DNA of 64,000 nt from Misgurnus anguillicaudatus (taxonomy: Eukaryota > Chordata > Actinopteri > Cypriniformes > Cobitidae), in contig NW_027395277.1 of NCBI RefSeq assembly GCF_027580225.2, forward strand, positions 496,001-560,000. Reading direction: 5' to 3'. Within the stretch, counting starts at the first letter, position 1. Each line of letters begins with the position of its first letter. Made by a program: the position numbers and the translations under genes. The notes beneath the pieces were generated by a model, which saw only the letters and a list, made by a program, of their open reading frames with translations, was not told the DNA's origin and did not search any database. Shown piece after piece: positions 43,401 to 53,654 of this stretch.

Positions 43401-46400
43401 GATAGAAAGAGCTGTGCCATAATTAAATACACCTCATCATCATTACAAGGGAGTGCAGAATTATTAGGCAAATGAGTATTTTGACCACATCATCCTCTTT
43501 ATGCATGTTGTCTTACTCCAAGCTGTATAGGCTGGAAAGCCTACTACCAATTAAGCATATTAGGTGATGTGCATCTCTGTAATGTGGTCTAATGACATAA
43601 ACACCCTATATCAGGTGTGCATAATTATTAGGCAACTTCCTTTCATTTGGCAAAATGGGTCAAAAGAAGTACTTGATAGGCTCAGAAAAGTCAAAAATAG
43701 TGAGATATCTTGCAGAGGGATGCAGCAGTCTTAAAATTGCAAAGCTTCTCAAGTGTGATCATCGAACAATCAAGCGTTTCATTCAAAGTAGTCAACAGGG
43801 TCGCAAGAAGCGCGTGGAGAAACCAAGGCGCAAAATAACTGCCTGTGAACTGAGAAAGTCAAGCATGCAGCTGCCAAGATGCCACTGCCACCAGTTTGAC
43901 CATATTTCAGAGCTGCAACATCACTGGAGTGCCCAAAAGCACAAGGTGTGCAATACACAAAGACATGGCCAAGGTAAGAAAAGCAGAAAGTGGACCACCA
44001 CTGAACAAGACACACAAGCTAAAACGTCAAGACTGGGCCAAGAAATATCTCAAGACTGATTTTTCTAAGGTTTTATGGACTGATGAAATGAGAGTGGGCC
44101 AGATGGATGGGCCCGTGGCTGGATTGGTAAAGGGCAGAGAGCTCCAGTCCGACTCAGACGCCAGCAAGGTGGAGGTGGAGTACTGGTTTGGGCTGGTATC
44201 ATCAAAGATGAGCTTGTGGGGCCTTTTCGGGTTGAGGATGGAGTCAAGCTCAACTCCCAGTCCTACTGCCAGTTTCTGGAAGACACCTTCTTCAAGCAGT
44301 GGTACAGGAAGAAGTCTGCATCCTTCAAGAAGAACATGCTTTTCATGCAGGACAATGCTCCATCACACGCGTCCAAGTACTCCACAGCGTGGCTGGCAAG
44401 AAAGGGTATAAAAGAAGATAATCTAATGATATGGCCTCCTTGTTCACCTGATCTGAACCCCATTAAGAACCTGTGGTCCATCATCAAATGTGAGATTTAC
44501 AAGGAGGGAAAACGGTACACCTCTCTGAACAGTGTCTGGGAGGCTGTGGTTGCTGCTGCACGCAATGTTGATGGTGAACAGATCAAAACACTGACAGAAT
44601 CCATGGATGGCAGGCTTTTGAGTGTCCTTGCAAAGAAAGGTGGCTATATTGGTCACTGATTTGTTTTTGTTTGGTTTTTGAATGTCAGAAATGTATATTT
44701 GTGAATGTTGAGATGTTATATTGGTTTCACTGCTAAAAATAAATAATTTAAATGGGTATATTTGTTTTTTAAGTTGCCTAATAATTACACACAGTAATAG
44801 TCACCTGCACACACAGATATCCCCCTAAAATAGCTAAAACTAAAAACTACTTCCAAAAATATTCAGCTTTGATATTAATGAGTTTTTTGGGTTCATTGAG
44901 AACATGGTTGTTGTTCAATAATAAAATTAATCCTCAAAAATACAACTTGCCTAATAATTCTGCACTCCCTGTATGAAACTTTATTTCTCAGATGTTATAT
45001 TTGATATTATTTAATGTGTTTGTTATGTAGGAAGATGCTCTACAGATAAGAAAAGGATTCATCCAGCAGTTCTGTTCTGACTGTAATAAACCTCTGAGAA
45101 CGGCAAGTAACTTTTCAATCATGTAGTAAATATTTACACCTGTTCTGATGGTTTGAAGTTCTGAAATGTTAAATTATGAAACATAAGCCTTAGATATCTG
45201 CAGAGAGGTTTATGTCAAACTGTGGCCTCATTCACAATGCAAAGTTTAAGGAATGACAACCACATTTAAATGCAAGAGTAAATCCCTAAATGATCTCATC
45301 CTTGATTTTACGGATCAAGACTCACTCCTGAAATGCGATGATTGACACATACTGTATGTAACCATAGTAACGTTCTGACGTGTTGCGTGGTTATCATTCA
45401 CTGCTTTGACCAAAAATAAAGCGTTAATGTTTTGTGATAAACTCTTGGCATTGTGTTGGGCATTTGTGAGACTGCTTGAGTTTTGCAGTGTTACCAGGTC
45501 CACATCTATTATTGGGGGTCTTACATACCGCTGTGGCACTTACTGTAACTGTTTATCTTTGCTCATAAAGCGATCACGTTTTTGGTGTCTGAGCTTTGAA
45601 ATTTATTTCAGTTTATCAAGGAATTTTTCTTGTTTGCTGTTTTCTGTGCAATACCTGACAACAGCACTAGTAAGCTGTAATGTTTTCATCTGAGATACAG
45701 CGGAGCACCACAATTTAATGAATATGATTTAGTCTTCATTATGTGTCCTAAAACTGAGTTATTATCTCATCAGAAACATAAGATCCACTCACAAAAAATA
45801 CTGATTGTACGTTTGAGGAGATTCAAAGAAGGAACAGTGGAGAAAAATGAACTGGAAGTGATAATTCGTCCTCATTTGAAGGTAATAAAATATTGTTTGT
45901 GTGTATTTGTGTGTTTTCCAGTTTATGTCATAAAACAGAGAATAATCAACTATCATAAAGTTTGTCTTTAATTTCAGATTTCCTCTCATGAGTTTGAGCT
46001 CTATGCCATAATAAACTACTATGGCTCAAAACAAAGTGGACACTATAATGTAGACATCAAATGTGAAAATGAACAATGGTATCGCTTTGATGAAATCCAA
46101 GTGTGTGAGGTATTTACAAATATTTATATTTATATTAAAGTGTGTTCGTGAACAAGAATTTAACATTTTTGCTGACAATATTTCATCATATTTTTGGATA
46201 ATTTTTCTTTAGAGTTTTTTGAACAATCTTTCACAAAGAAACGAGAACTTCGTGTACAGGTACAGTATCTGCTATCTTTCATTAACTGTGATATTATTGT
46301 TATGAAGATTATTAAATGAATGTCTTTACAGGTCTTCAAGTGCTTATATGCTCTTCTACAGACCCAATAACAGTGAGTACACATTATATACTGATGTTAT

Positions 46401-49204
46401 GTGTTGTTAATCTTTGATTTATAATGCAGCGTATGAAAGTCCTGTGATGTGACGCGCTGTACTTCATATAAAACGATTATAAACATAATTTTAAGTTTTT
46501 TACTATCCATTAATCTTTAACTGTAAAGCAGAAATACTGAGTAAAGTTTGATTTCTCTTACTCATTTATCTACTGGAGGTTACATCTCTCTCATAATGTC
46601 TCTGGTTAAGTGTGTTAGTAAAGTTACTGAGACTTTCACAGAAGAATCTGTAGTTTGTTGTTGAATATAAACCAGTAAGGGTTAATAATAATAATCAGTG
46701 TGACTCTGTTTTAAATGTTTATCATTTCATCTTTAACACGAGAGTAAAATATCATTCACGCTTTTATGTTTATATTAAAGATTAATGAATGCCATCGTGT
46801 GAATCGCTCATGAAAGAAGATGAAGGTACTGTATGAGAATCTGTTGTTTTCTAACATCTGTTATTAGGTCTGAAATTGAGTTTCATGATTAGGGGTTCAA
46901 GCCCGAAGGGCTGAAACCCTATTGTATTTGTATGGATTTTTATTTTTTTTCCTCTGCCGTAAAACGGAACGTGCAGACCAAACCGTAAGGCCTAGAGACT
47001 TGAAACTTGGCCAAATGGTAGGACCCAATGTATCCACCCGATTGGTCAATAGGTGGCGCTATAGCGATAACAAACGCGTTGATGCTCATAACTCCCACAA
47101 ATCTTGTCCAAATCTCAAGTGTCTTATATCTCTGGAATCCTTGCGTCAGGACGAACAAAACGTATATCTCCGATTTCATTTCCGCCATTAATTTTTTTTC
47201 GCTATTTTCGATTTTGTCGAAAAAAATAAAAACGAACTCATCCTAGGATTTTCGTCCGATCGGAACCGTTCCAGTGCTGTAATATTCCTAACGGTCGAAA
47301 TGCTACGCCCAAACGTCTGAAGTGTGCGCAGTCACTTGGACTTTATTGGCTATAACTGGGGATAGAAATGAAGTATCAACACAAAACTTGATATTTGTGA
47401 TGAGAGTCATGGCCTAAGGTTGCGTGCCTCGTTTCGTTACAGCGCCACCTAGTGGTCAGACGAATCATTAAAATGCGTATAACTTAAGCTGAGTTTGACG
47501 TATTTTCATGGGACTTTTTTCCTTGGAGTCCTGAATTGTTGCCAAGTCCAACGATACCAAACATGCCAGTTTTCGCCTTACGGTTAGCCCTGCGCAGCAA
47601 AATGGCGCTTTAAAAACATGCGCGAATAACTCCGCGAGGGTTATTCCGATCAACTCGAAACGACCATAGGAAGAAATTTACTTTACCTTCTGAACAAAAA
47701 ACTCTATTGGTGTTATGTTAAAATTTCCATCAGAAGTGGCCGAAAATGGCAAAAATTTTGTGTTTTTTACACATAAATGGTTATAACTCTGCAACGAAAT
47801 TAAATTTTTCCACCAGATTTGATACACTGATGTCTGAGCATAGTCTGAGGCAATACAAAAAAAAAATTGTATGCCTGCACCACTAGTTGGCCTCATAATT
47901 GAACAAAACCTTTGACATTGAGCTAGCCCAATGGTCATACAACTGTTTTTTCACTAAACTAAAGTATATAGCCATGATACTAGCTAGATGTAAAACTGTC
48001 ATGACTTATGGTTGCATGCACAAGTTTGTCATAGCGCCACCTAGTGGTTTTTTCATTTTCACATAAAAATACTGCAACATTACATCTAAAATCATGAGTC
48101 ATCATGGATTATGCCTTTCATGGCTTTGAGTGCAATCCTTGGTGGATTGCAATTTACTCCCTAGCAACCAATGAGAATACCCTAGCAACCATTTAGCAAG
48201 AGCTGTATCAGAACATCGTAGAGACGTGGGGTTCGGCTCTTTTGACTCATTAACACTATTTTAACATTTTGTGACCCGAGTTTTGCCACTGCAAGCATCA
48301 CAAACATTTCCTTCAGTGTTCTATTTGTCAATGTTCCGTGAGAAGAGAGGGAGACATTTCACTGAATGATAGCACCTTTTTTGCTGATAACTTTGAACAC
48401 GTGTGTCAGGTCGCTTATATTTCATTATTTACTTTGTACAATTCAGCGAATCTACACAAGCATGCCCTTAAAGGTCTTAATGTCCCAAATCGCTTGAACC
48501 CCGTTAATCGCCGCTTGCAGCTATATTTAATATTTTTATTTTTAATTAAATGACTAACAGTAAATTTAAAATTTGATAAAGTAACATAAACATAAATCAT
48601 CTTTGTGATTGTAGGTCTGGACTGCATGGACATCAGATGAAATCTAGAAGATTTAAAACATTCACAAAATGCATCTCAACATATAATCACAGATGCTTTA
48701 CATTGCATGCCTTTAAATATTATTGAGTTGACATTATTTTTACAAATTACCTTAAAAACATAATATCTGTGTGTTAAATCAAAACATTCATACATTGTGT
48801 TTAATGTTTAACAAATGTAGGTTATAGCAGTGCATTATAGACTAATCACTTTTTATAAAATACACATTATAATCAACATTATAGATCAAATATACTGAAT
48901 ATCATTGAGTTTTCAAATGATTAGTTGGTTGTTTAGTAATAATAATAAAATAAATAGTAATAATTTAGTAAATGAACACATACATGTTATCAGCTGGTGG
49001 TATTTCTCTTTAAATTGAGACTTTAAAACTTTGTGTCTGATGAACAAAATTTAAAATTAAATAAAAATGTGCTCTTGAGATACTTTGATATCTTAAGCCG
49101 CTCATTCTGCTGCAGTGAAGTCAAACAAATATGTTTTTATACCAGCAAAAGCAGAAACTGAGTATAACCTGAACATGACACCATTGACAAGCAACCCGAG
49201 GTGA
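31452..49204 (+). CDS. SNTX/FN3/USP-like composite protein, copy A
   Basis: Predicted exons: 31452-31545, 38280-39973, 40052-40073, 42364-42460, 42541-42677, 42757-42839, 43177-43278, 45031-45102, 45774-45881, 45978-46109, 46213-46259, 46332-46372 and, less surely, 49116-49204. All phases agree and give about 905 residues. Residues 1-500 resemble stonustoxin/verrucotoxin-type proteins (MACPF-like core, helical FAT region, thioredoxin-like region), followed by a fibronectin III domain to about 596. The rest is a USP (C19) fold closest in wording to USP47: '[14 protein letters not shown]' (Cys box, Cys replaced by Ser), CxxC pairs 'CYSC' and 'CSDC', 'KILIVRLRRF', 'GSKQSGHYNVDI' (His box), 'WYRFDEIQV' (Asp box) and 'SSSAYMLFYR'. 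One intron uses a GC donor. No signal peptide is evident, so it is likely cytosolic. Function unknown; a pseudo-deubiquitinase joined to a pore-former-like region is inferred. Alternative last exons exist at 46869 and 48615. Confidence 0.8.
32744..33900 (-). CDS. DIRS tyrosine recombinase
   Basis: The recombinase part of a longer open frame; coding resemblance begins near 33890 ('LPQAVSNTIDAARAPSTRRA', an N-terminal SAM-like core-binding domain with 'YLQHRLDGRLSPSTIKVDI'). The catalytic domain has 'ALASVKRIGDL' (first Arg box), 'HSTRSVASSWAL' (H-x-x-R) and 'GWATPNTFIRFYNV' (nucleophile Tyr). It replaces the DDE integrase of LTR elements by integrating a circular intermediate without target duplication. 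It overlaps the end of the preceding frame by about 100 bp. It appears intact to its stop at 32744. Confidence 0.85.
33799..35995 (-). pseudogene. DIRS reverse transcriptase/RNase H/methyltransferase-like, frameshifted
   Basis: The RT N-terminal part lies in one frame (from about 35990; 'VLLAKDAIEPIPL', 'GFYSPYFIVPKKGGGLRPI') and the rest in another ('DLRVLNKSLQKRSFRMITP', 'AIDLKDAYFHVSI', 'YLDDWLIIAHS' catalytic box, 'FLGMELDSI'). The switch occurs near 35390, where one T appears to be missing from a T run. RNase H follows ('VVHTDASDTGWGA', 'INCRELWAVYLGL', 'VRSDNTATVAYINRQGG'), then a DIRS methyltransferase-like module ('IDLFASPNNTHCRLFYSL', 'YAFPPVSLIAQIL', 'LLMIAPYW'). The single shift probably disables this copy; programmed frameshifting is a less likely alternative. 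The open frame upstream to 36807 is antisense-style shadow of gag. Confidence 0.85.
36246..37598 (-). CDS. DIRS gag-like protein
   Basis: A long open frame, about 450 residues from the chosen ATG at 37598 (MAFRPCDLGCGKYM); an upstream in-frame ATG at 37658 is possible. The N-terminus has a Cys-rich knuckle ('CDLGCGKY', 'CCLSCLG', 'CSHCEN'), the middle is acidic/Ser-Pro-rich, and the C-terminus is a basic Pro/Arg/Ala-rich tail ('MPRRKRPASRPPAPAAPS'), as in vertebrate DIRS gag. It presumably packages the element RNA. It lies first in the element, downstream of the TATA-bearing ITR. Confidence 0.75.
   Translation of the reverse strand: MAFRPCDLGCGKYMGPKDGHECCLSCLGIEHAEAAFAGGKCSHCENMSLVDLRRRLSFLREKRNPRPTSSDRRHGAAVKLSKDDLRITVLNRAGDSSSASQPPHPQPVDAPMETSESCSTMSVGSVVPPSGSTETAASEGGPSTSEDLDVLPPSGRVVTPDFDPEMVAVLSRAAETVGLEWVHPPQPEPSRLDDWFFGAARVSQPSPPVPFFPEVHEELTRTWRSPYSTRLRPFQPSPLTSLTDGAAKGYTGIPPVERAVVMQLCPATASTWKDRPALPSRACRQSSGLTGAAYHACGEAASALHAMALLQVHQAKALRDLHEGGHDSPVLSELRAATDLALRATKVTAQAIGRAMSTMVVQERHLWLCLADMTDAEKNKFLDAPVSQAGLFGESVESFAQQFSAAQKQTEAIAQIMPRRKRPASRPPAPAAPSAPRRGRPPAAASAPPR
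38174..38250 (+). mobile_element. tRNA-derived SINE head fragment
   Basis: 'GGGGCAGTAGCCTAGTGGTT' contains an RNA polymerase III A-box, and 'GGTTTGAGTCTC' a B-box about 35 bp later, the layout of a tRNA-related SINE head. It sits 30 bp upstream of the exon 2 acceptor of copy A and is absent at the equivalent place in copy B. It is not a functional tRNA gene; no cloverleaf was completed. Confidence 0.6.
40171..42092 (+). mobile_element. Short non-autonomous LTR element in copy A intron 3
   Basis: LTRs 40171-40652 (482 bp) and 41641-42092 (452 bp) both run TGTCAGGATCC...AAAATCCTTACA. CTGGG flanks both ends (40166-40170, 42093-42097), a 5-bp target duplication; copy B has the uninterrupted site at about 61753. 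A purine-rich tract (AAGGGGGGGCTAC) precedes the 3' LTR. The ~990-bp interior has no gag or pol, only a Pro-rich frame with a 30-bp repeat. The LTRs differ mainly by indels. It is a TRIM/LARD-like element that must depend on enzymes from elsewhere. Confidence 0.92.
41003..41349 (+). repeat. 30-bp coding-phase minisatellite (CAQPPAQPQP)n
   Basis: About 11 nearly perfect copies of a 30-bp unit (GTGTGCGCAGCCGCCAGCGC plus AACCCCAGCC), each giving the decapeptide CAQPPAQPQP in the frame 40856-41509. It lies inside the LTR element at 40171-42092. The enclosing 217-codon frame shows no known domain; whether it is translated is unknown. Confidence 0.95.
43446..44971 (+). mobile_element. Tc1-like element in copy A intron 7, inactive
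   Basis: Ends CAAGGGAGTGCAGAATTATT and AATAATTCTGCACTCCCTG are inverted repeats flanked by TA (43444-43445, 44972-44973). The plus-strand transposase is in at least three frames: 'MGQKKYLIGSEKSKIVRYL' (helix-turn-helix), 'KVLWTDEMRV' (first Asp), 'MLFMQDNAPSHASKYS' (second Asp), 'WPPCSPDLNPIKNLW' and 'LLSVLAKKGGYIGH'. The third catalytic residue, normally Glu in 'PIENLW', is Lys here. Copy B has the empty site near 63861. Confidence 0.93.
46373..46889 (+). other. Copy A intron 12, with alternative terminal exon
   Basis: A possible acceptor TTATTAG at 46862-46868 opens a short phase-compatible exon ('SLKLSFMI'). It has counterparts in the copy C tail ('GGGTTTCATGATTAAATAA') and would end the protein soon after, but in copy A it runs into the inserted repeat at 46890. 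Confidence 0.35.
46890..48525. mobile_element. Cyprinid-type 'GGGGTTCAAGCCCGAAGGGC' repeat
   Basis: It begins GGGGTTCAAGCCCGAAGGGC and ends with 'CGCTTGAACCCCGTTAATCG' and 'CCGCTTGCAGCTATATTT'; the outermost 12 bp are inverted relative to each other. Interior sentences such as 'AGCGCCACCTAGTGGT' occur twice (47445, 48033). Copy C lacks this block at the equivalent point (between TTTCATGATTA and the AT-rich TTTTTATTTTTAATT), so it is an insertion. No coding capacity seen. Confidence 0.75.
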
Positions 49205-49697
49205 AGATCCTCAAGTAAATAATGTTTTTATTATTGTGTTTTTGTTTATTCCTAATCATTTATTTACATTATCCTTTTATAATCATTAATTATCCAAATA
49301 ATTGTTAATTTGATTATTCAATATTATTTTTATTATTATCAATTTTATCATTATCTTTTTTATCATTATATTATTGTTTTTTCAATCATTATTATATTTC
49401 TATATTCTATTCATTTATATTGCGTTTACATTCATTCATTAATTTTATTTCTAAATTGTATTCATTTATATTGTCTTTTCATTTATTCATTATATTTCTA
49501 TATTTTATATGTCTTATTGATTTCATTGTTGTTCAGTCTTTTAGTTGTCTCACATTTGTGAAGTTTCATGAGCTGTCCTGTCTGTGTAAACAGAGATAAA
49601 GAGAATGTTTATGGAAGCTCAAGGTTTGTGGGATGTTCCTGTGAAGCAATTTTGCTATAACAGTGTTGAATTCATGCGGGGTTAGACGAGGTTTGTA
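49205..49697. other. AT-rich 3' flank of copy A
   Basis: Mostly TTTATT/TTCATT low-complexity DNA; the 83-codon frame at 49310-49561 reflects composition only. It could hold the 3' UTR of copy A. Confidence 0.4.
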
Positions 49698-51849
49698 CAT
49701 TAGCCGCTTTTGCACTATCGGGCCTGTGCGAGCCAGGGCTTCAAACGGGCCTCACGGAGCCAATAGCCTCAGACCTCCAGCTGTGTAGCCAAAATCACGA
49801 CGCGTTTGCATTGTCAAGCCAATAGCGCCGCAGCGCTTCAGAAAACCCCGCCCTTAATACGCCTACCTGGATGTAACGTCACACAACTCCGCCTGTTTTA
49901 CCGTGAGGATGTCACTTCAATCTGACAGGAGACGGGAGTGAGATCGCATCATCATACAACAAACAAAGAACATAACTGAGGCGGCTGTTTGCACGGTGAA
50001 AGCCAAGATAAGAAGATAGATGTTTGCTCCATCCGCGGTGTTACTCTTGAAGTTTATGTTGGCTGCACACGAGCGATCTCAGGACGGGACAATATCAGAT
50101 CAATAAGCTTTATGAAGTAGGATAATTACAAATAAAGCATTCATCTACCTAATGTGCCATTATACTATATACACAATATTTTAAAGAATATAACGAGTCC
50201 TAGTTTTACATTTATGTAAAATAATCTTATTTTAAAATATGCACGTGTGTCTAAATATGTAACGTTAAGTTTGTAATTATAGTTCTATGGCGATGTAAAC
50301 ATACTTACACATTATAAGATATCTTTGATATCTTTAATCATGAAAACGTTAGTTGAGCATCACATGAAACACAAGGTAACTGTCTAATAGCTATTTAAAT
50401 AATGTGTCAATCAATAACTACTTTTGTCTATAAAGAACTGCCTCGAATAGCTGAATAGGACTGAAAATCACTTTACTTGCATCTCAAAAATCAAAACGTT
50501 TGAGAAATCATTAGAAAATGTACTCGTTAAGAATCAACTCTGGATATACACAAGTATTTAAAAAGATGTTACAGTGGTTAAGTTAATGATGGTTATATTT
50601 ACCATTTTGTGGCATCTTAACATTTCTGTGTTTCAGATGTGATCCTTATTAAGCAATCATTTTCAATAAACTGACAAGCAGTCGTAGTAATAATAACGCG
50701 GTACTTTATTTACATATGAAGTTTATATCAGTGCACAGACAGGTGTATTTAAAGACATCTTCTCCGGACGAATTTCAACATCCATGGCTCCTGTCGTCTC
50801 ATCATCATCATCATCATCTTCGTTTCATCTCCTGCTCTTTCATCTGTTGCTGTATCATCTCTCATTACAAAATAAAAACTCCTGGATGACAAACTGAAAG
50901 CTTTACGTTGGCATTTTTCTGTAAAACGGACACAAAAGAAAGCAGCACATGTGACGTTTTGTATAAAGGGTTTGTAAATACACATACAGTATACCGACAT
51001 ATAAAGTTTGATACATTCATATAAGAGTTTAATTAATCTCCAAAATACCAGAAAGCATGGCTATGACTATAATAAAACCATGGTTACTTTTTCTAAGGGC
51101 TGACTAAAAAATTCAACAGAGATGACACTATAACACAAAAAACACAAAAAACACCCATGTAAGACACTTCTGCAATCGTTATTTGTATTTTAAGTGTTTT
51201 GTATGCAAACGTAATGTAGCCTTTGTATTTGTATTTTAAGTGTTTTGTATGCAAACGTTATGTAGCATGTTAACTCACCGACTGTAGATACCATCGTGAC
51301 TCGATCGCTTTAATACATGGAGTGATGGACGATGAAATGATGATTCAACACACATCTTTAATTTCTCAGCACTGTTGCACTTTAAACACTTTGTTCTGTG
51401 CCCGAAACTTTATAAACTTTTCCCGAACCGGTAGCGGTGTGCGCCGGATCCTTAGCATGGCGAGTTCGGCGTTGTAACGCGTGTTTTTTTTTTACATATG
51501 CAGATCATTTTCTACAGTCCGAAGTACAAACATAGCAGGCATCTTCCGTGAAACAGTCAATTACTGGTGATCCCGGTTATTTTTAAAGTTTTAAATCTGC
51601 AGACAGATGGATGCGCATCTTGCCAGAGACTCAGATAAACTCCGCCTTTGACCTTTACCACTCCCCTAGCCCCGAGAAGCCCGCTCTGGCCCAACGATTT
51701 CGGCGGGCCAGAAAAGCCGGGCCTTAAGCACCAACGAAGCACCAGTGAAGCACGATCATGCCCCGGAAGTGACAATGCAAACGCCACAAGCCTCGGCAGG
51801 CACTGGCACGCCCGCTTGAAGCCCGATAGTGCAAACACGGCTATTGAGA
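49698..51849. mobile_element. ~2.15-kb element with ~25-bp inverted ends
   Basis: Left end CATTAGCCGCTTTTGCACTA plus TCGGGC; right end GCCCGATAGTGCAAACACGG plus CTATTG, which is its imperfect reverse complement. Subterminal parts also mirror each other loosely ('GCCAATAGCGCCGCAGCGC', 'CAAACGCCACAAGCC'). A ~45-bp tandem duplication lies at 51180-51266 ('GTATTTTAAGTGTTTTGTAT'). No transposase recognised; the 83-codon frame at 50749-51000 shows no family features. Non-autonomous DNA transposon. Confidence 0.7.
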
Positions 51850-52051
51850 CCTATGCAACTGAAACTATCCATCATTCAAACTCTGTACTATTTTATCATT
51901 AAAACCTTTGTCTCATGTCCTGCTTGTGTTCTTCTCTAGCAATGATCGATCAAACTCTTAACTGACAGAAGCCTGTTAAACAAGTACATTTATATTTTCT
52001 GATGTGATCTGGCGTCTGGGGCTGGATCATTTTTTAATTTTGTTTGGTGTG

Positions 52052-53620
52052 GAGACCTGGGGCCTATTGCACAAAACTATGATACGTGACAAAGCGGGGA
52101 TATCTTGGTGATCCTGGCTCAATTGATTTGTAATCCAGTTGCACTTAAGATGGATAGGGGGCAGGAGGATATGTTATGGTATGAATTAGCTCCAGACCAG
52201 GCTAAATTCCAGGATGTATTTAATTTCATCCCTTGTCAGGCAGCAGTCACCACAAACAGAAACCTATAGCTAGCTAAACCTCCCTGCAAGCTTGTATTAC
52301 ACATAGTATACAGCACACACATCAAGAGAGGCCAAATCAATAAAAAAATGAACCCAAAAAAATTTCCTCTGCCCCCGCAGGACATATTTAACCAAAATTG
52401 AAAGCACACATACTAACTAAAATAATTCAACAGATATTGATCCCTCAGCAGCCAACCACTGACGTCATCAGGGAAGATTGCTGGATTGTCCCAATCCATG
52501 GCTGGCGGCACTCTGGAGGCCCTTTCCTTCCTCAGGCAGGCCACATTGTGGAGGACAGCACAAACCACAGTAATGTCACATCATGCCCTCACAGGGCTGA
52601 CCCTTAATTTGTGAAGGCAGTGAAAGCGTGCCTTCAGGAGGTCAAAGGTCTTTCAACTCTGGCCCTGGTCCTGGCATGGGCATAGTTGTAGGCTTGTTGT
52701 GCTTCCTGGGGGTCTGTGAAAGGTGTCAGGAGACTGGTGTCTTCCATCAACACACCAGAGAATTCACCTGTCAACACAAAATCTCATCATTACTACCTCA
52801 TAAACACAGCCATGATGTAAAAAGTGGTTATTAATAAGGGTTGTGTGGCTCACCTCTGATAGATTTCAGAAGTCTGAAAGATTCTGGAGTCATGGACCGA
52901 GCCAGGCCATTTTGCCACAACATTGCTGATCACAGAGTCAGCATTGCAGACCATCTGAAATCATAAGATGAGGGATATTAAATCAATCAATGCACATCAC
53001 TGCCAATGCACAGTGTTTAATGGACAAGATCAAAAAGTTATGTTCACCTGAACATTAATGCTGTGAAAGGATTTCCTATTGTACCAGCTCAGGTTAGCTG
53101 ATAAAGTAGCATAAGTATATAAAACATTTGTGCTCACCTTTGAGTTGCAGGATGACCCTCCTGCTATCGCGCTTCACGTTTGTTTTGATTGTAGCATCAC
53201 AAGTTTAACAAAGGGTCCCTTGACAGAATCAAATGTGATATGCATCCATATATCTGCTCTTTATCGCTTCTCTCAGAACAGACGCTAATTTGTCTGTACA
53301 GTTTATGACATACGCAGCAAGCTCCATGCATAGCGCCACATGAAGTCCCTCAGTTGTGTATGTGTGTAGCAAATGGCTCGGAGTCAGATTGAGGCCATTT
53401 GGCGTCTGGATCGTAAACAGCCCTAAAATTGTGACTTTAGATAACCCTGTGTCCTGATAACACAATCACCCAGATATCTACCCCCTATCAGGGGTGTAAA
53501 ATGGGCAACAATTAAAACAAATGCAGTCTTCAAAGGAGGTTCAAAGGAATTCCACCATTCTGACCATTGCCAGAGACACTGCAGGGGGCACAGACGATAT
53601 GTCTGTGATGAAACCACATT
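52052..53620 (-). mobile_element. PIF/Harbinger transposase remnant
   Basis: Minus-strand pieces match HARBI1-type transposases. Around 52950-52880 'VCNADSVISNVVAKWPGSVH' carries the catalytic Asp region and 'HDSRIF'. Around 52690-52600 comes 'LLKARFHCLHKLRVSPVRAC', then 'CDITVVCAVLHNVACLRKER' and 'DWDNPAIFPDD'. Stops and intron-like gaps separate them. The left boundary GGGGCCTATTGCACAAAA (52051) looks like a terminal repeat, but no partner was found, so the right end is uncertain. Confidence 0.85.
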
Positions 53621-53654
53621 TAAAGATCACAATGAGCTGTTTAAATGTATATAT

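Noticed and set aside
42541..46372. USP-like exons as an independent neighbouring gene
   Set aside because: No start codon context before exon 4, and the 22-nt/19-nt linker exons supply exactly the missing phase in both copies; kept as one gene pending transcripts.
49310..49561. 83-codon Tyr/Ile/Phe-rich frame as a membrane protein
   Set aside because: The sequence is TTTATT/TTCATT low complexity; composition alone explains it.
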